36,794 bases of DNA, taken from contig JAGNXB010000007.1 of NCBI GenBank assembly GCA_017985675.1, positions 55,648 through 92,441 on the forward strand. The letters are read 5' to 3'. The number at the start of each line of letters is the position of its first letter. Position 1 is the first letter of the stretch. Of the stretch, positions 1 to 7,966 are shown piece after piece. The position numbers and the translations under genes were made by a program. A model generated the notes under the pieces. The model was not told the DNA's origin. It worked only from the letters and a program-made list of their open reading frames with translations, and did no database searches. The DNA is from Saprospiraceae bacterium. GTDB lineage: Bacteria; Bacteroidota; Bacteroidia; Chitinophagales; Saprospiraceae.

Positions 1-81
<81 letters not shown>

Positions 82-93
82 CCCATCCCAAAA

Positions 94-128
94 TTAAAAA
101 AACCCCTTTCACCGAAGTGAAAAGGGGT
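94..128 (-). terminator. Rho-independent terminator of the lipoprotein gene
   Basis: The inverted repeat ACCCCTTTCAC / GTGAAAAGGGGT (102-112 and 117-128, one bulged base) has a 4-nt loop. On the minus strand it is followed by a T-rich run (complement of 91-101). It sits about 70 bp past the stop codon of the minus-strand lipoprotein gene. Confidence 0.85.
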
Positions 129-200
129 CTCCAATAAATCCTTTTCGTAGCCAGAATTTGCTGCCAGGCGTTACAATTGGGTCATTGTTATAAAGAAGGA

Positions 201-668
201 TTAACGTTTGTTATTGACAGTAAGGTCATTAAATCCTTGTCCGATGGCATCCATGTCATGTTTGAACTCGCGCTTGAATGACTCCCAATCGCTTTGATTA
301 GATTCGTAGTTAGACATACGGTCATTTAATTCTTTATTGCGTTGCTCAAGTGCATTTATTCGTTCAGCATATGCTTTATCAGCGGCCTTTTCAGACTTTT
401 TCATGTTGGCCTTCAATTCCGCGATGCGCGTTTCATTGCTTCTGATGACAACATCATTTTCGCTGCGGAACATTCTCCACTCCTCCTCGTTGGCCACTCT
501 TGCTTTTTCAACAGCAGCATCTGATTTGGCATCCTGAAGGTCTTCTTTTGCATCTTGCACATCTTCAGATGCTTCTTCAACTTTTTCGGATGAAGACTGG
601 CAACTTGTAAACATAGTTGCAAATAGCAGCGACACACTTAGTGCCAATAAATAAATAGGGTTTTTCAT
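201..668 (-). CDS. Coiled-coil lipoprotein of unknown function
   Basis: 155 residues. Residues 1-22 form a lipoprotein signal with a Bacteroidota-type lipobox (F-T-S-C, acylated Cys23). The rest is highly charged and predicted to be a long helix or coiled coil (Glu/Asp/Lys/Ala-rich at 28-60, heptad-like at 80-125). No enzymatic motif is visible. The protein is expected to be anchored in the outer or inner membrane facing the periplasm. It is transcribed alone: the upstream CsbD-like gene has its own terminator (697-738) and this gene has one at 94-128. Its position beside a CsbD-like gene and small membrane proteins suggests envelope-stress physiology, but that is only inferred from context. 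The family is not recognised beyond this description. Confidence 0.85.
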   Translation of the reverse strand: MKNPIYLLALSVSLLFATMFTSCQSSSEKVEEASEDVQDAKEDLQDAKSDAAVEKARVANEEEWRMFRSENDVVIRSNETRIAELKANMKKSEKAADKAYAERINALEQRNKELNDRMSNYESNQSDWESFKREFKHDMDAIGQGFNDLTVNNKR

Positions 669-696
669 TTTGTTGTGTTTAACCGTGAAATAATTT

Positions 697-738
697 AAAA
701 AAGGTCACGACTTCACCGTTACCAAAGAAACCGTGACC
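697..738 (-). terminator. Rho-independent terminator of the CsbD-like gene
   Basis: A perfect 7-bp stem, GGTCACG (703-709) with CGTGACC (732-738), is followed on the minus strand by six T (complement of 697-702). It lies 17 bp after the stop of the CsbD-like gene and separates it from the lipoprotein gene. Confidence 0.8.
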
Positions 739-754
739 ATTAATGCGTTGTGTA

Positions 755-940
755 CTAAAGATCTGCAATGATTTTATGCAGCTCTTCTTTTGATTTGCCT
801 AGTTTGATTTGCAACCGGCCCATCATTTCATCTTTCTTGCCTTCAGCAAAGAGAAGATCATCATCTGTCAATTGTGCAAACTTTTGTTTGAGCTTGCCTT
901 TTTGCTCGTTCCAGTTGCCTTTAAGTTCTGTCGTATTCAT
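755..940 (-). CDS. CsbD-like general stress protein
   Basis: 61 residues when started at the internal ATG at 938-940. The open frame extends upstream to 1021, but those 27 residues do not resemble the family. The start MNTTELKGNWNEQKGKLKQK is the typical CsbD/YjbJ opening (LKGNWNEQKGKLKQKFAxLTDDDL). A second conserved block, EGKKDEMMGRLQ, and the LGKSKEE segment follow. CsbD-like proteins are small, hydrophilic, stress-induced proteins; their molecular role is unknown. No Shine-Dalgarno sequence precedes the start, which is normal for the phylum. Two TTTACA motifs 21 bp apart (1007 and 1028) lie upstream and may be a regulator site. Confidence 0.9.
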   Translation of the reverse strand: MNTTELKGNWNEQKGKLKQKFAQLTDDDLLFAEGKKDEMMGRLQIKLGKSKEELHKIIADL

Positions 941-1091
941 AATCAGTAATTGTAGTTGTGAAAGCATTTCCACGTCATAAAGATGAGTATTGTTCTTCCT
1001 GATCACTTTACAGAAATTCAACCATTATTTACATAATTAGCACATTTATCTGAAAAAGTACATTTTGGGAATAGGGTTAAGGTCTTGACAA

Positions 1092-1127
1092 GAAAAAAAG
1101 GCTGTCACGGTGGGAAACCGGACAGCC
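1092..1127 (-). terminator. Rho-independent terminator of the DUF3494-OmpA operon
   Basis: The stem GGCTGTC (1100-1106) / GACAGCC (1121-1127) has an inner CGGT/ACCG extension. On the minus strand it is followed by a run of seven T. It lies about 35 bp downstream of the OmpA-type gene stop. Confidence 0.9.
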
Positions 1128-1160
1128 AACTACTACTACGAAAACTAAAAAGGGGGGAAA

Positions 1161-3197
1161 CTATTTTTTAGGAATGATATCGATAATAACCGTGCGGTTA
1201 TAAAATCGCTCTTCCGGGAGTTTGTTATCAAACGGAGTCAAGCTTTCGTCCTCACCTGATCCATAAGTGTTGAATTTCACATCGCTGCGGCCACTTTTGG
1301 TTAGCGCACTGGAAAGGATTTGTTTGACATCATTTGCACGGGCCATAGACAACGTCTTATTGTAGGCTTCATCACCGATAATATCTGTATGGCCATGGAT
1401 AATAACCGTTCCGCCTTGTGGTATTTGAGGCGCAACGATTTCCGTAAGGTATTTTTCATAAAGCGTGGCTGCTTTTGACGCATCAAATTCATAAACCACA
1501 CTGTAACGGATACCTTGCTCGTCCTTGGTAGGCGTCCATAATGTCATATGTACAGGCACTTCGCGGGTAACTGTCATACCATTTTTAGTTTGGCCAACCA
1601 TAGTAGCTTTGTAATCACCTTCCGGATTGACGCCAAGGATCGATTTTCCAGCGATATAAGCCACATCTTTTGTGAAAGGACCAAATGATTGATACTTATT
1701 CTTTTTATCCTTCAGTTCCACTTTCCAGGATTGAAGCGACTTTTCAGCTCCGTCAACATGGAAGGAAACGTAGCTGTCAAATGGCGCGGTTTGAATTCCG
1801 TTTCTTACAACAGGTTTCATAGCTGCGCCTTTACCAGTTTGAAATTCCATCAATAATTCAGGAGAACTACTTTCGATAGAAACCCGGCGATCACCAGCGC
1901 GAAGCATTTCCAGGTCAACCGTACTTCCTGGCTTTTCAGAGGGCAATTTTGGCTTATCACGCCCTTCAACACTGATACGGGAGTTATTAATGCCAAATAC
2001 ATCAACAAGGTATTTTTTCACGCTTGTTGCCATAGACATGCCATCTTCCTGCCCCTTTTCTGATGAACCGACCAGGTTAATCGTGGCAGACGGATTTTTG
2101 TCTAAACGGTCACCAAGAATATTCAGCACATTGTAATAGACATGCATACCGCGATCAGCACGGCCAGTCAAATCTTTTGGTGCGTAGACCTCTAATTGGT
2201 CTTCTTTAAAATCCGAAACCTGATTTTTCTTCAAAGAAATATATCGCGAAGGAATTTCAGTTGATCCCAGATCAAAAAATACATAATTCAATACAGGAAA
2301 TGTTTCCCTCATGCGACGCTCGGAAGGGATATTTTCTGGAGAGTTGACATAAAAACGGATCCCGGCATCAAATAAATTGGATTCACCACTTCCTGTAGCC
2401 ATAGGCTCAGGTGCACCAAAACCAAATTTAAGTGCGGCGCCTACCCGAACCGTCGTGATATTCCATGTTTCAATGGAGCGGGGTGATTGCCCAAAATAGG
2501 GTTGGAACGAAATAAATGGGGAAAGGAAAGATTGCAATGCGACATTTTGCGAAGACAATGGAATATCGTATCCGGCACCAATTTGCATGGATACCAGCGT
2601 TTCATGGATATTGCTAAACTCGCCTTTAACATCCGGAGTAGGCAATTGATCTGGAAATTCCGGATTTAGGCCTAATTCATACGTGAAATCCTTTTGCAGA
2701 TTAAATGCAAACCGTGGACCGCCAAACAAATAAAAATTACCATTAAATGGCGCAAAACGAATACTCGGCTCTACGGTGAGGTAACTCAAATTTGTTTTTA
2801 AATCCGCAGCACAATTGCACACGGTAGATTTTTGATCAAAAGCACTGTTTTTGCCATCATATCCCGCCTGAAGCATAATGCCAAAACGGGAATCTGGAAA
2901 CATGTATTCCACAAGCGGTGCTACGAATAAACCTACCCCGGCACCATCATGGAAAGTGACCGGGCTTCTGAAGCCATCATTCATTTGCTGGGTTGAGCCT
3001 CTGTACATATTGACATTTGCACCAGCTGCAACACCAAACAGCCAGCTTGGCCGTGCGTAAGTTTGAACCTGAGCCTCAACGTTGGCTTGAAAAATAGTCA
3101 AAAATGATGCAATGAAAAGCAGGCTTTTCAAAGAACCTATTGGTAAAAACCATGCCTGGCATGATTTTTTTTGTTTTGATTTTAAAATGTGTATCAT
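1161..3197 (-). CDS. Outer-membrane beta-barrel protein with OmpA C-terminal domain
   Basis: 678 residues. A long N-terminal signal (about 1-42, ending in VEAQ) is followed by an outer-membrane-protein beta-barrel region (about 45-260; many glycine/aromatic strands and a two-Cys CNC segment). A first OmpA-like segment begins near residue 300 (FFDLGSTEIPSRY) and runs to a GDRRVSI block near 440. A beta-rich linker follows. A clear peptidoglycan-associating OmpA domain spans about 565-678 (VIIHGHTDIIGDEAYN, SMARAND, YNRTVIIDI). OmpA-family proteins tether the outer membrane to peptidoglycan. The tandem OmpA-like arrangement is less usual. The gene lies 9 bp downstream of the DUF3494 lipoprotein gene and ends at a strong terminator, so the two form an operon. 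Confidence 0.85.
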   Translation of the reverse strand: MIHILKSKQKKSCQAWFLPIGSLKSLLFIASFLTIFQANVEAQVQTYARPSWLFGVAAGANVNMYRGSTQQMNDGFRSPVTFHDGAGVGLFVAPLVEYMFPDSRFGIMLQAGYDGKNSAFDQKSTVCNCAADLKTNLSYLTVEPSIRFAPFNGNFYLFGGPRFAFNLQKDFTYELGLNPEFPDQLPTPDVKGEFSNIHETLVSMQIGAGYDIPLSSQNVALQSFLSPFISFQPYFGQSPRSIETWNITTVRVGAALKFGFGAPEPMATGSGESNLFDAGIRFYVNSPENIPSERRMRETFPVLNYVFFDLGSTEIPSRYISLKKNQVSDFKEDQLEVYAPKDLTGRADRGMHVYYNVLNILGDRLDKNPSATINLVGSSEKGQEDGMSMATSVKKYLVDVFGINNSRISVEGRDKPKLPSEKPGSTVDLEMLRAGDRRVSIESSSPELLMEFQTGKGAAMKPVVRNGIQTAPFDSYVSFHVDGAEKSLQSWKVELKDKKNKYQSFGPFTKDVAYIAGKSILGVNPEGDYKATMVGQTKNGMTVTREVPVHMTLWTPTKDEQGIRYSVVYEFDASKAATLYEKYLTEIVAPQIPQGGTVIIHGHTDIIGDEAYNKTLSMARANDVKQILSSALTKSGRSDVKFNTYGSGEDESLTPFDNKLPEERFYNRTVIIDIIPKK

Positions 3198-3206
3198 AAT
3201 GATGAA

Positions 3207-4250
3207 TTAAGGTTTGTTGATAATATTCGTGTCGCTTAAGATAACTGCACCGTTAAGAGCAAGCAAGCGTCCGGTTACTGAAGCATTTGGATTCAACGTA
3301 ATGGACGTTAAGGCGAGAATATTCCCTTTAAATGAGGTGTTCGTTCCAATCGTAGCGGAGCTTCCAACCTGCCAAATTACATTGTTGGCTTTAGCGCCAT
3401 TGATGAGCAGTACATCACGACCAATCGTAACTAAATCAGTGTCGACCTGGAAGACCCAATAAGCATTTGGATCACCCTGTGCATCAAGCGTCAGATTACC
3501 TGATTGAATTAAAAAGCCACTCGTTGTATGATAAACTCCCGGGGTCAAAGTTTTACCACCCTGATCACCTGATAGTATGTTGCCAGCAGGTACCGTAAGA
3601 TTTTTAGCTTGCTGCCATGCATTGTTTAAATCCAGTTTTGCCTGAATTAACATAGCCCCTGTACCAACAGGCAGGAGATCATTTGATGCATAAATATCAC
3701 CATTGACGACATTGGCGGGAGGAAAACCAGTAATGGCCGCTCGTGTTGCCGGACTAATGCCTACATCCATATTATTGATCTGGCCAAATCCAAGACTATT
3801 CACTGCTGATCCGGCAAGAATACCAAACCGCGTATTTGTAAATAAATTTACGCCTATCGCACCCGTAGTGAAGCTCCAGACATAATCCGTCTGTAACGCA
3901 TTTCCATGTATGTCTTTAACAGATTGTTTGACACGACCCGTATACAGTGTAAATGGTTCCAGATTTTTAGAGGGTGAAAAAGTAACCGTAGCGTCGGAAT
4001 ACGAAATGATCCCGGTAACTTGATTTGGCCCACTTAATGTGAAGGATGAATCGGTAAACGTAACACCATTCATAGGTTCATTAAACGTTACACGAATACG
4101 TTGATCTACTGGCACACCTACTGCTCCGTTTAACGGATCGGTGGTTACGACCACCGGACACACACCGATGATTTCTTCAAAATCATCTTTTTTGCATCCC
4201 GCAATAAAGGCAACCAAAACGATCATCAGGGTTGCTAAGAAATTTTTCAT
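3207..4250 (-). CDS. Lipoprotein with Ig-like (Big_5) and DUF3494 ice-binding-like domains
   Basis: 347 residues. The lipoprotein signal ends at Cys19 (lipobox I-A-G-C, followed by KKDD). Residues about 30-130 are an SbsA/Big_5-type Ig-like domain (TDPLNGAVGVPVDQRIRVTF ... WSFTTG). Residues about 137-345 are a DUF3494 domain (FGILAGSAV, GDIYASND, LTPGVYHT, GNLTLDAQGDPNAYWVFQ, FKGNILAL, VTGRLLALNGAV). DUF3494 includes the characterised type 1 ice-binding proteins, but many mesophiles carry it with unknown ligands, so a general adhesion or surface role is equally possible. It is the first gene of an operon with the OmpA-type protein. Confidence 0.88.
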   Translation of the reverse strand: MKNFLATLMIVLVAFIAGCKKDDFEEIIGVCPVVVTTDPLNGAVGVPVDQRIRVTFNEPMNGVTFTDSSFTLSGPNQVTGIISYSDATVTFSPSKNLEPFTLYTGRVKQSVKDIHGNALQTDYVWSFTTGAIGVNLFTNTRFGILAGSAVNSLGFGQINNMDVGISPATRAAITGFPPANVVNGDIYASNDLLPVGTGAMLIQAKLDLNNAWQQAKNLTVPAGNILSGDQGGKTLTPGVYHTTSGFLIQSGNLTLDAQGDPNAYWVFQVDTDLVTIGRDVLLINGAKANNVIWQVGSSATIGTNTSFKGNILALTSITLNPNASVTGRLLALNGAVILSDTNIINKP

Positions 4251-4286
4251 GAAATAGAGTTAAAGCGTGGACGAATTTCCACTATG

Positions 4287-4294
4287 CAAAGGTG
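4287..4294 (-). promoter_or_regulatory. Candidate -7 promoter element of the DUF3494-OmpA operon
   Basis: On the minus strand this reads CACCTTTG, one mismatch from the Bacteroidota -7 box TAnnTTTG, inside GCACCTTTGCAT. The same 12-mer context occurs upstream of the cytochrome c gene (13424-13431). No clear -33 TTTG box is seen. Confidence 0.35.
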
Positions 4295-4362
4295 CATACT
4301 CTATACAGTTAATATATTATACTATTTAATCAAACGATTACATCAATCTCACCTTATTAATG

Positions 4363-4487
4363 GTAGAAAGTAGAAGGTAGAAAGTAGAAAGTAGAAAGTA
4401 AAACCTGCCTGACATCACCTTGTGTGGCAGGAGTAGAAAGTAGAAGGTAGAAGGTAGAAAGATGAACGTTGAAAGTAGAAGGTAAAG
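4363..4487. repeat. Heptanucleotide GTAGAAA/GTAGAAG array interrupted by a hairpin
   Basis: Two blocks of degenerate GTAGAAA/GTAGAAG heptamers (about 4363-4401 and 4433-4487) are the reverse complement of the TACTTTC arrays elsewhere. Between them, CCTGCC (4404-4409) pairs with GGCAGG (4426-4431). Purine/pyrimidine-biased low-complexity sequence continues to about 4535. This fills most of the 4251-4536 gap. An 80-codon minus-strand frame here is repeat translation, not a gene. Confidence 0.85.
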
Positions 4488-4536
4488 GGGTTCCTGATTC
4501 CTCCTGGACTCCTCCCCTTCTTGACTCCTCCACTTC

Positions 4537-4656
4537 CTAATTACATTGACCAAGTAAAACCCAAATAATGATAAAAACAATTATGGTACTGATGCAGCCA
4601 CCGCCCAACTTTGCCGCGCCAACGCCTGCTAATAATCCTTTGAAAATGTTATTCAT
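4537..4656 (-). CDS. 39-residue small membrane protein
   Basis: A complete ATG-to-TAG frame encodes 39 residues. It starts [16 protein letters not shown], has a conserved-looking glycine/cysteine stretch (LGGGCIST), a single hydrophobic transmembrane segment (about residues 22-36, [11 protein letters not shown]) and a short GQCN tail. The composition (amphipathic N-terminus, GGGC, one membrane span) is not expected by chance. I recall similar short GGGC-single-span proteins in Bacteroidota, but that cannot be verified here. The function is unknown. It lies 158 bp downstream of the two-gene membrane-protein operon at 4815-5378, and the heptamer repeat tract follows its stop. Confidence 0.65.
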   Translation of the reverse strand: MNNIFKGLLAGVGAAKLGGGCISTIIVFIIIWVLLGQCN

Positions 4657-4814
4657 TGTAAAAATATATTTAATTGAGTAAAACAAAATTAATAGCAATC
4701 TGAAATTATAGGCTAAACAATTGCATATCTATGAGCCCATGTTCAGGAAGAACCTATCCATGGATTCATAGATTGCAAGAATAGATGACGTTTGGTTTGC
4801 CCAGAACATTCCTA

Positions 4815-5027
4815 TCAGGATTTTTTATTGCCAAAAAGAACTAATCCACCGCCTAACACGATGACTGCAATACCAATTATGGGTGACCAGGCAACCGCAT
4901 GTTTTTTATCCTGCGTGATTTCCAGAGGGCCGATATCGACCACTTTTTCCTTAGTCACATAATTGAATCCGGTGTACGCTGTAATCAGGATCCCGACTAC
5001 GAGCAGTATAAATCCTATTTGTTTCAT
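4815..5027 (-). CDS. Small two-span membrane protein
   Basis: 70 residues. It has two hydrophobic segments (about 4-21 and 48-65) separated by a polar loop with KEKVVDIGPLEITQDKKHAV, followed by WSPIIGI and a short NKKS tail. The order of span, charged loop, WSP and span is typical of a small Bacteroidota inner-membrane protein family without assigned function. It lies 30 bp downstream of the gene at 5058-5378 and is probably co-transcribed with it. Position within a group of CsbD-like and other small envelope proteins suggests stress-related expression (inference). Confidence 0.8.
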   Translation of the reverse strand: MKQIGFILLVVGILITAYTGFNYVTKEKVVDIGPLEITQDKKHAVAWSPIIGIAVIVLGGGLVLFGNKKS

Positions 5028-5057
5028 TGGATGTATTCAACAGTTGACAAGGAAAAT

Positions 5058-5378
5058 TTAAAGCAGGATGATCAGTAAGATAATGATCACGATGATGGCG
5101 CCGGCAGAAAAGTATATACCACCGTTGGCGCGTTTCAATTCCTTTTTCAGATTACGGGTTTCATTCCGTAGTTCCTTTTTCTCCAAAGAACTCATTTCTG
5201 ATTTGTCCATTGATTTAATGACATCAAGGCGAGACATAATCACCTGTGCCTCTGGAGAAGGTGTTGGCTTGGGAGATGGTACATTGCTTTCTTTGGCAAT
5301 GACAGCTCCTTGCATAGATGTTGCCGTGGTAGCCAAAACTAAAAGCGCCATAGCGCAAGCAGTAATAAATTTTTTCAT
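5058..5378 (-). CDS. Exported protein with C-terminal membrane anchor
   Basis: 106 residues. An N-terminal signal (about 1-24, ending SMQGA), a proline-rich linker (SPKPTPSPEAQ), a charged helical or coiled-coil segment (about 48-85, MDKSEMSSLEKKELRNETRN) and a C-terminal hydrophobic span ending at the last residue (IIVIIILLIILL). It is expected to be a periplasm-facing helix held in the inner membrane. No family name is assigned. First gene of an operon with 4815-5027. Two identical 12-bp direct repeats 21 bp apart (5457-5489) lie 80-110 bp upstream and may be a regulator-binding site. Confidence 0.8.
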   Translation of the reverse strand: MKKFITACAMALLVLATTATSMQGAVIAKESNVPSPKPTPSPEAQVIMSRLDVIKSMDKSEMSSLEKKELRNETRNLKKELKRANGGIYFSAGAIIVIIILLIILL

Positions 5379-5456
5379 AATGGATTGTTTTAATCGAAGT
5401 GAACGTAGGGTTACTTATCTGACATCAAAGGCGCACATTGATCGAGGGGATTGGTT

Positions 5457-5489
5457 TATACAATTCACGCTAAAAATTATACAATTCAC
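5457..5489 (-). promoter_or_regulatory. Period-21 direct repeat, possible LytTR-type operator
   Basis: TATACAATTCAC occurs identically at 5457-5468 and 5478-5489, exactly 21 bp apart (two helical turns). LytTR-domain regulators bind pairs of roughly TACAGTTNA-like direct repeats with about this period. It lies upstream of the minus-strand gene starting at 5378. The assignment is inference. Confidence 0.35.
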
Positions 5490-5565
5490 ATGTTTTGATA
5501 TCTTTTGGCACAATAATTTACCAAAAGCCTGGGAGGAATATTGCAAGTACTAAATAAACAATGGC

Positions 5566-5823
5566 TCAAGCCCTCGCTTCATGTGTATGACCGTATTCAT
5601 CCTTCAGTGATTTAAGGGATGCACAATAATCAGCCAAATTTTCCAATATTAGTTCGGGGCTATCTTCAACAGGTACCGTATCGGGGATCTCACCTAAAAA
5701 TTTGGAGAGCTCTGGAAATTCATCTCGAATTTCCATGGATAGTCTGAGGATGATTTGATTCAATTCTTTCTCAGAGAGCACTGGATCTTTCATAACTTTT
5801 GTACATTCAATATGTAATTTCAT
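5566..5823 (-). CDS. Small acidic hypothetical protein
   Basis: 85 residues from the ATG at 5821-5823; an upstream in-frame ATG at 5862 would add 13 residues (MCKQKNGPDASRN). The shorter form starts MKLHIECTKVMKDPVLSEKE and continues with ILRLSMEIRDEFPELSKFLGE and VPVEDSPELILENLADYCAS, giving a soluble helical acidic protein. There is no signal peptide, membrane span or catalytic motif. The family is not recognised. Coding is supported by composition and by a good -7 box upstream (5936-5943). It stands alone between the membrane-protein operon and a divergent lipoprotein gene. Confidence 0.7.
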   Translation of the reverse strand: MKLHIECTKVMKDPVLSEKELNQIILRLSMEIRDEFPELSKFLGEIPDTVPVEDSPELILENLADYCASLKSLKDEYGHTHEARA

Positions 5824-5935
5824 GTTGCGGGAGGCATCTGGTCCGTTTTTTTGTTTACACATAATAACTGGTTTTGCGACGATGAAAAGCCACCCCTAAA
5901 CTATTGATGCGCTTAATCAGATCGTATTGATTTAA

Positions 5936-5943
5936 CAAATGTA
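5936..5943 (-). promoter_or_regulatory. Candidate -7 promoter box (TACATTTG)
   Basis: The minus strand reads TACATTTG, an exact TAnnTTTG match, about 75-115 bp upstream of the two possible starts of the hypothetical gene at 5566-5823. No -33 TTTG is found at the expected spacing. Confidence 0.4.
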
Positions 5944-6054
5944 CTTTGTCTAAAAGTCGATCGTTTTACACCAAACTAATGAAGTGTTATACATTTCACA
6001 TACTCCCGGGTGTGCAAAACCTCATTTTACAGTTAGAATGTGCACCAAATCTCT

Positions 6055-6062
6055 TACTTTTG
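6055..6062 (+). promoter_or_regulatory. Candidate -7 promoter box (TACTTTTG)
   Basis: TACTTTTG matches TAnnTTTG exactly and lies 25 bp before the ATG at 6088. This gives a plausible short leader and supports that start for the lipoprotein-peptidase operon. No clear -33 box is seen. Confidence 0.45.
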
Positions 6063-6087
6063 CTGATAGGCTTTGGATTCCTCAGGT

Positions 6088-6552
6088 ATGCACATATTCA
6101 ATTTGGTAGGTATAATCGCTCTGTTGGCTGCTTGTAACGTTGTGCCCCCAAAGGAGCCAACGCCACACCCGGATACCCCTACCATTGTTTTTTCAGTTTT
6201 ACAAATCCTACGCCCATCTCCTGAAGAACCTTCCAGAATCCAACTCCTGGAGACGCAAGCCAGTCCTGGAAAATTGAAAAAAAAATCGAAAGCACCCCTA
6301 TCCTTTACGCACTATTTAGGAATTGGAATTTACCGAAATGGCATTAGGATGGATACATTAACCCTTGAACATCCCCTTTACAAGCATATTGAATATGTTA
6401 ACGACCAGGGCGAATTAGCTGTATTAGACACGATGTTAACAAAGGCTGATTTTTTTATCCGGTTCCAATCGCTTGGAGCTGCTAATGAAATACGTATTTT
6501 TGAAACGGTCAATAAAATTAGGTTAGACACACCCATAACAATCAAAAAATAA
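6088..6552 (+). CDS. Small lipoprotein co-transcribed with the M64-type peptidase
   Basis: 154 residues from the ATG at 6088. The open frame begins five codons earlier at 6073, but starting at MHIFNLVGIIALLAACNVVP gives a canonical lipobox (L-A-A-C, Cys16). The mature part is beta-rich with a basic patch (KLKKKSK) and no recognised domain. A -7 box at 6055-6062 fits this start. The next gene begins 4 bp after the stop, so translation is likely coupled with the secreted metallopeptidase. It may be an accessory or anchoring partner of that enzyme (inference from context). Confidence 0.8.
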   Translation: MHIFNLVGIIALLAACNVVPPKEPTPHPDTPTIVFSVLQILRPSPEEPSRIQLLETQASPGKLKKKSKAPLSFTHYLGIGIYRNGIRMDTLTLEHPLYKHIEYVNDQGELAVLDTMLTKADFFIRFQSLGAANEIRIFETVNKIRLDTPITIKK

Positions 6553-6556
6553 AGGG

Positions 6557-7966
6557 ATGAAATATAAATTGACTTTGTTGATACTAGTACTCTGTTATTT
6601 CTCTCCCCTGGTTGCTCAAGTGTTCCAGGTGGACACACTTGTTTATCATGGCGATGTGGACAAATGTATTAATATGGTCATCTTGGGTGATGGATTCACT
6701 GAGACTGAGCAGGAGAATTTTATTGCCAATGCGGTTAATTTATCCGATTATCTTTTTAAGCAGGCACCATGGCAAAACTATAAGTCCTATTTTAATGTAT
6801 TTGCTATACGTGTTATTTCAGTAGAGTCCGGCGCTGCGCATCCGAATACAGCAACCGATTGCAATTCGGCATCACCAGCAGTACCTGTTGCATTTCCGGA
6901 TACCTACTTCGGTTGTCAATTTGATCAGTACAATATACATCGACTTATCGTGCCTAATTATTACGGTAAAATAATTAATGTATTGTCGACTAATTTTCCG
7001 AATTATGATCAGGTGTTAATTATTTCCAATACCCCCTATTATGGTGGCTCAGGGGGTAGTTTTGCAACCTCTACCCTGGCTGGGTCGAGTAGTGAAATTA
7101 CAGCTCACGAACTGGGGCACTCCTTTGCGAAATTAGCGGATGAGTATTTTGCCGGCGATATTTATCTGGCAGAAAAACAGAACCTGACCCAAGAAACTGA
7201 TCCATCATTAGTGAAGTGGAAAAATTGGATGGGCTATAGTGGTACAGGTATTTATCAACACTGTTGTGGAGGCAATTCAGCATTGTGGTATCGACCGCAC
7301 AACAACTGCAAAATGCGCACCCTGGGACCGCCATACTGCCCGGTGTGCGCTCAGGGCATCATTGAAACCATTCACGATTTATCCAATCCTATTCTCCAAT
7401 TTACACCGAGTGATTTAAACCTTTCCTCATCCGAACAATATCTGGATTTTACATTAACCCAGCTCATCACACCTTCCCCTAACACATTATCCATTTCATG
7501 GCAATTAGATGGCGCAGACCTGGGTATTGACTCCACATTTTACCAATTGGATCAATTTGCACTACCCGATGGCATGCATACCCTGATAGCCAGTGTCGTC
7601 GATACCACCTCGCTGGTACGTGTAGATAACCACAGCGATGTTCACATTAATTTTGTCTCGTGGGAAATCGAAAAAACTACAACAAGCCTAGTACTCAAGC
7701 CTTCAGCTTCAAGGCACCGTATTACCCTCTACCCCAATCCAACAAAAGGGTTGCTCCACGTTGGTATTGACCTGGAAAGTACATCGCGGATAATTATTGA
7801 ATTATTGACGTTGGATGGTTTCGTTATTTTGCCTCTTTATGAAGGTACCACCGATCCCGGGAACTTTGAAAAAATCATGGATATGTCAAATGTGCAACCA
7901 GGAGCTTATTTAGTCCGATTTACGGTTGGTAATTATGTGCGGAGTGAAAAGTTGGTGATATATTAA
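6557..7966 (+). CDS. Secreted M64-type metallopeptidase with T9SS type A sorting domain
   Basis: 469 residues. Signal peptide about 1-21 (ending LVAQ). The start of the mature protein matches the IgA-peptidase M64 family (NMVILGDGFTETEQENFIANA, then PWQNYKSYFNVFAIRV). The zinc site HELGHSF is at 184-190, followed by KLADEYF (Asp195/Glu196 as likely further ligands). Several cysteines (HCCGGN, CPVC) suggest disulfides. A beta domain follows. A C-terminal type A T9SS signal (about 395-469) begins LYPNPTKG and ends SEKLVIY. Expected to be exported by Sec, translocated by T9SS and either released or surface-anchored. The family takes its name from an immunoglobulin-cleaving member; the substrate here is unknown. 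Confidence 0.9.
   Translation: MKYKLTLLILVLCYFSPLVAQVFQVDTLVYHGDVDKCINMVILGDGFTETEQENFIANAVNLSDYLFKQAPWQNYKSYFNVFAIRVISVESGAAHPNTATDCNSASPAVPVAFPDTYFGCQFDQYNIHRLIVPNYYGKIINVLSTNFPNYDQVLIISNTPYYGGSGGSFATSTLAGSSSEITAHELGHSFAKLADEYFAGDIYLAEKQNLTQETDPSLVKWKNWMGYSGTGIYQHCCGGNSALWYRPHNNCKMRTLGPPYCPVCAQGIIETIHDLSNPILQFTPSDLNLSSSEQYLDFTLTQLITPSPNTLSISWQLDGADLGIDSTFYQLDQFALPDGMHTLIASVVDTTSLVRVDNHSDVHINFVSWEIEKTTTSLVLKPSASRHRITLYPNPTKGLLHVGIDLESTSRIIIELLTLDGFVILPLYEGTTDPGNFEKIMDMSNVQPGAYLVRFTVGNYVRSEKLVIY

Noticed and set aside
941..1021. N-terminal extension of the CsbD-like protein
   Set aside because: The family start matches the internal ATG at 940; the upstream 27 codons show no family similarity.
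4338..4580. Minus-strand 80-codon frame
   Set aside because: Mostly heptamer-repeat translation. It overlaps the better-supported 39-codon gene in another frame.
5068..5553. Plus-strand 161-codon frame
   Set aside because: Antisense to the exported-protein gene at 5058-5378, with no protein-like features in its unique part.
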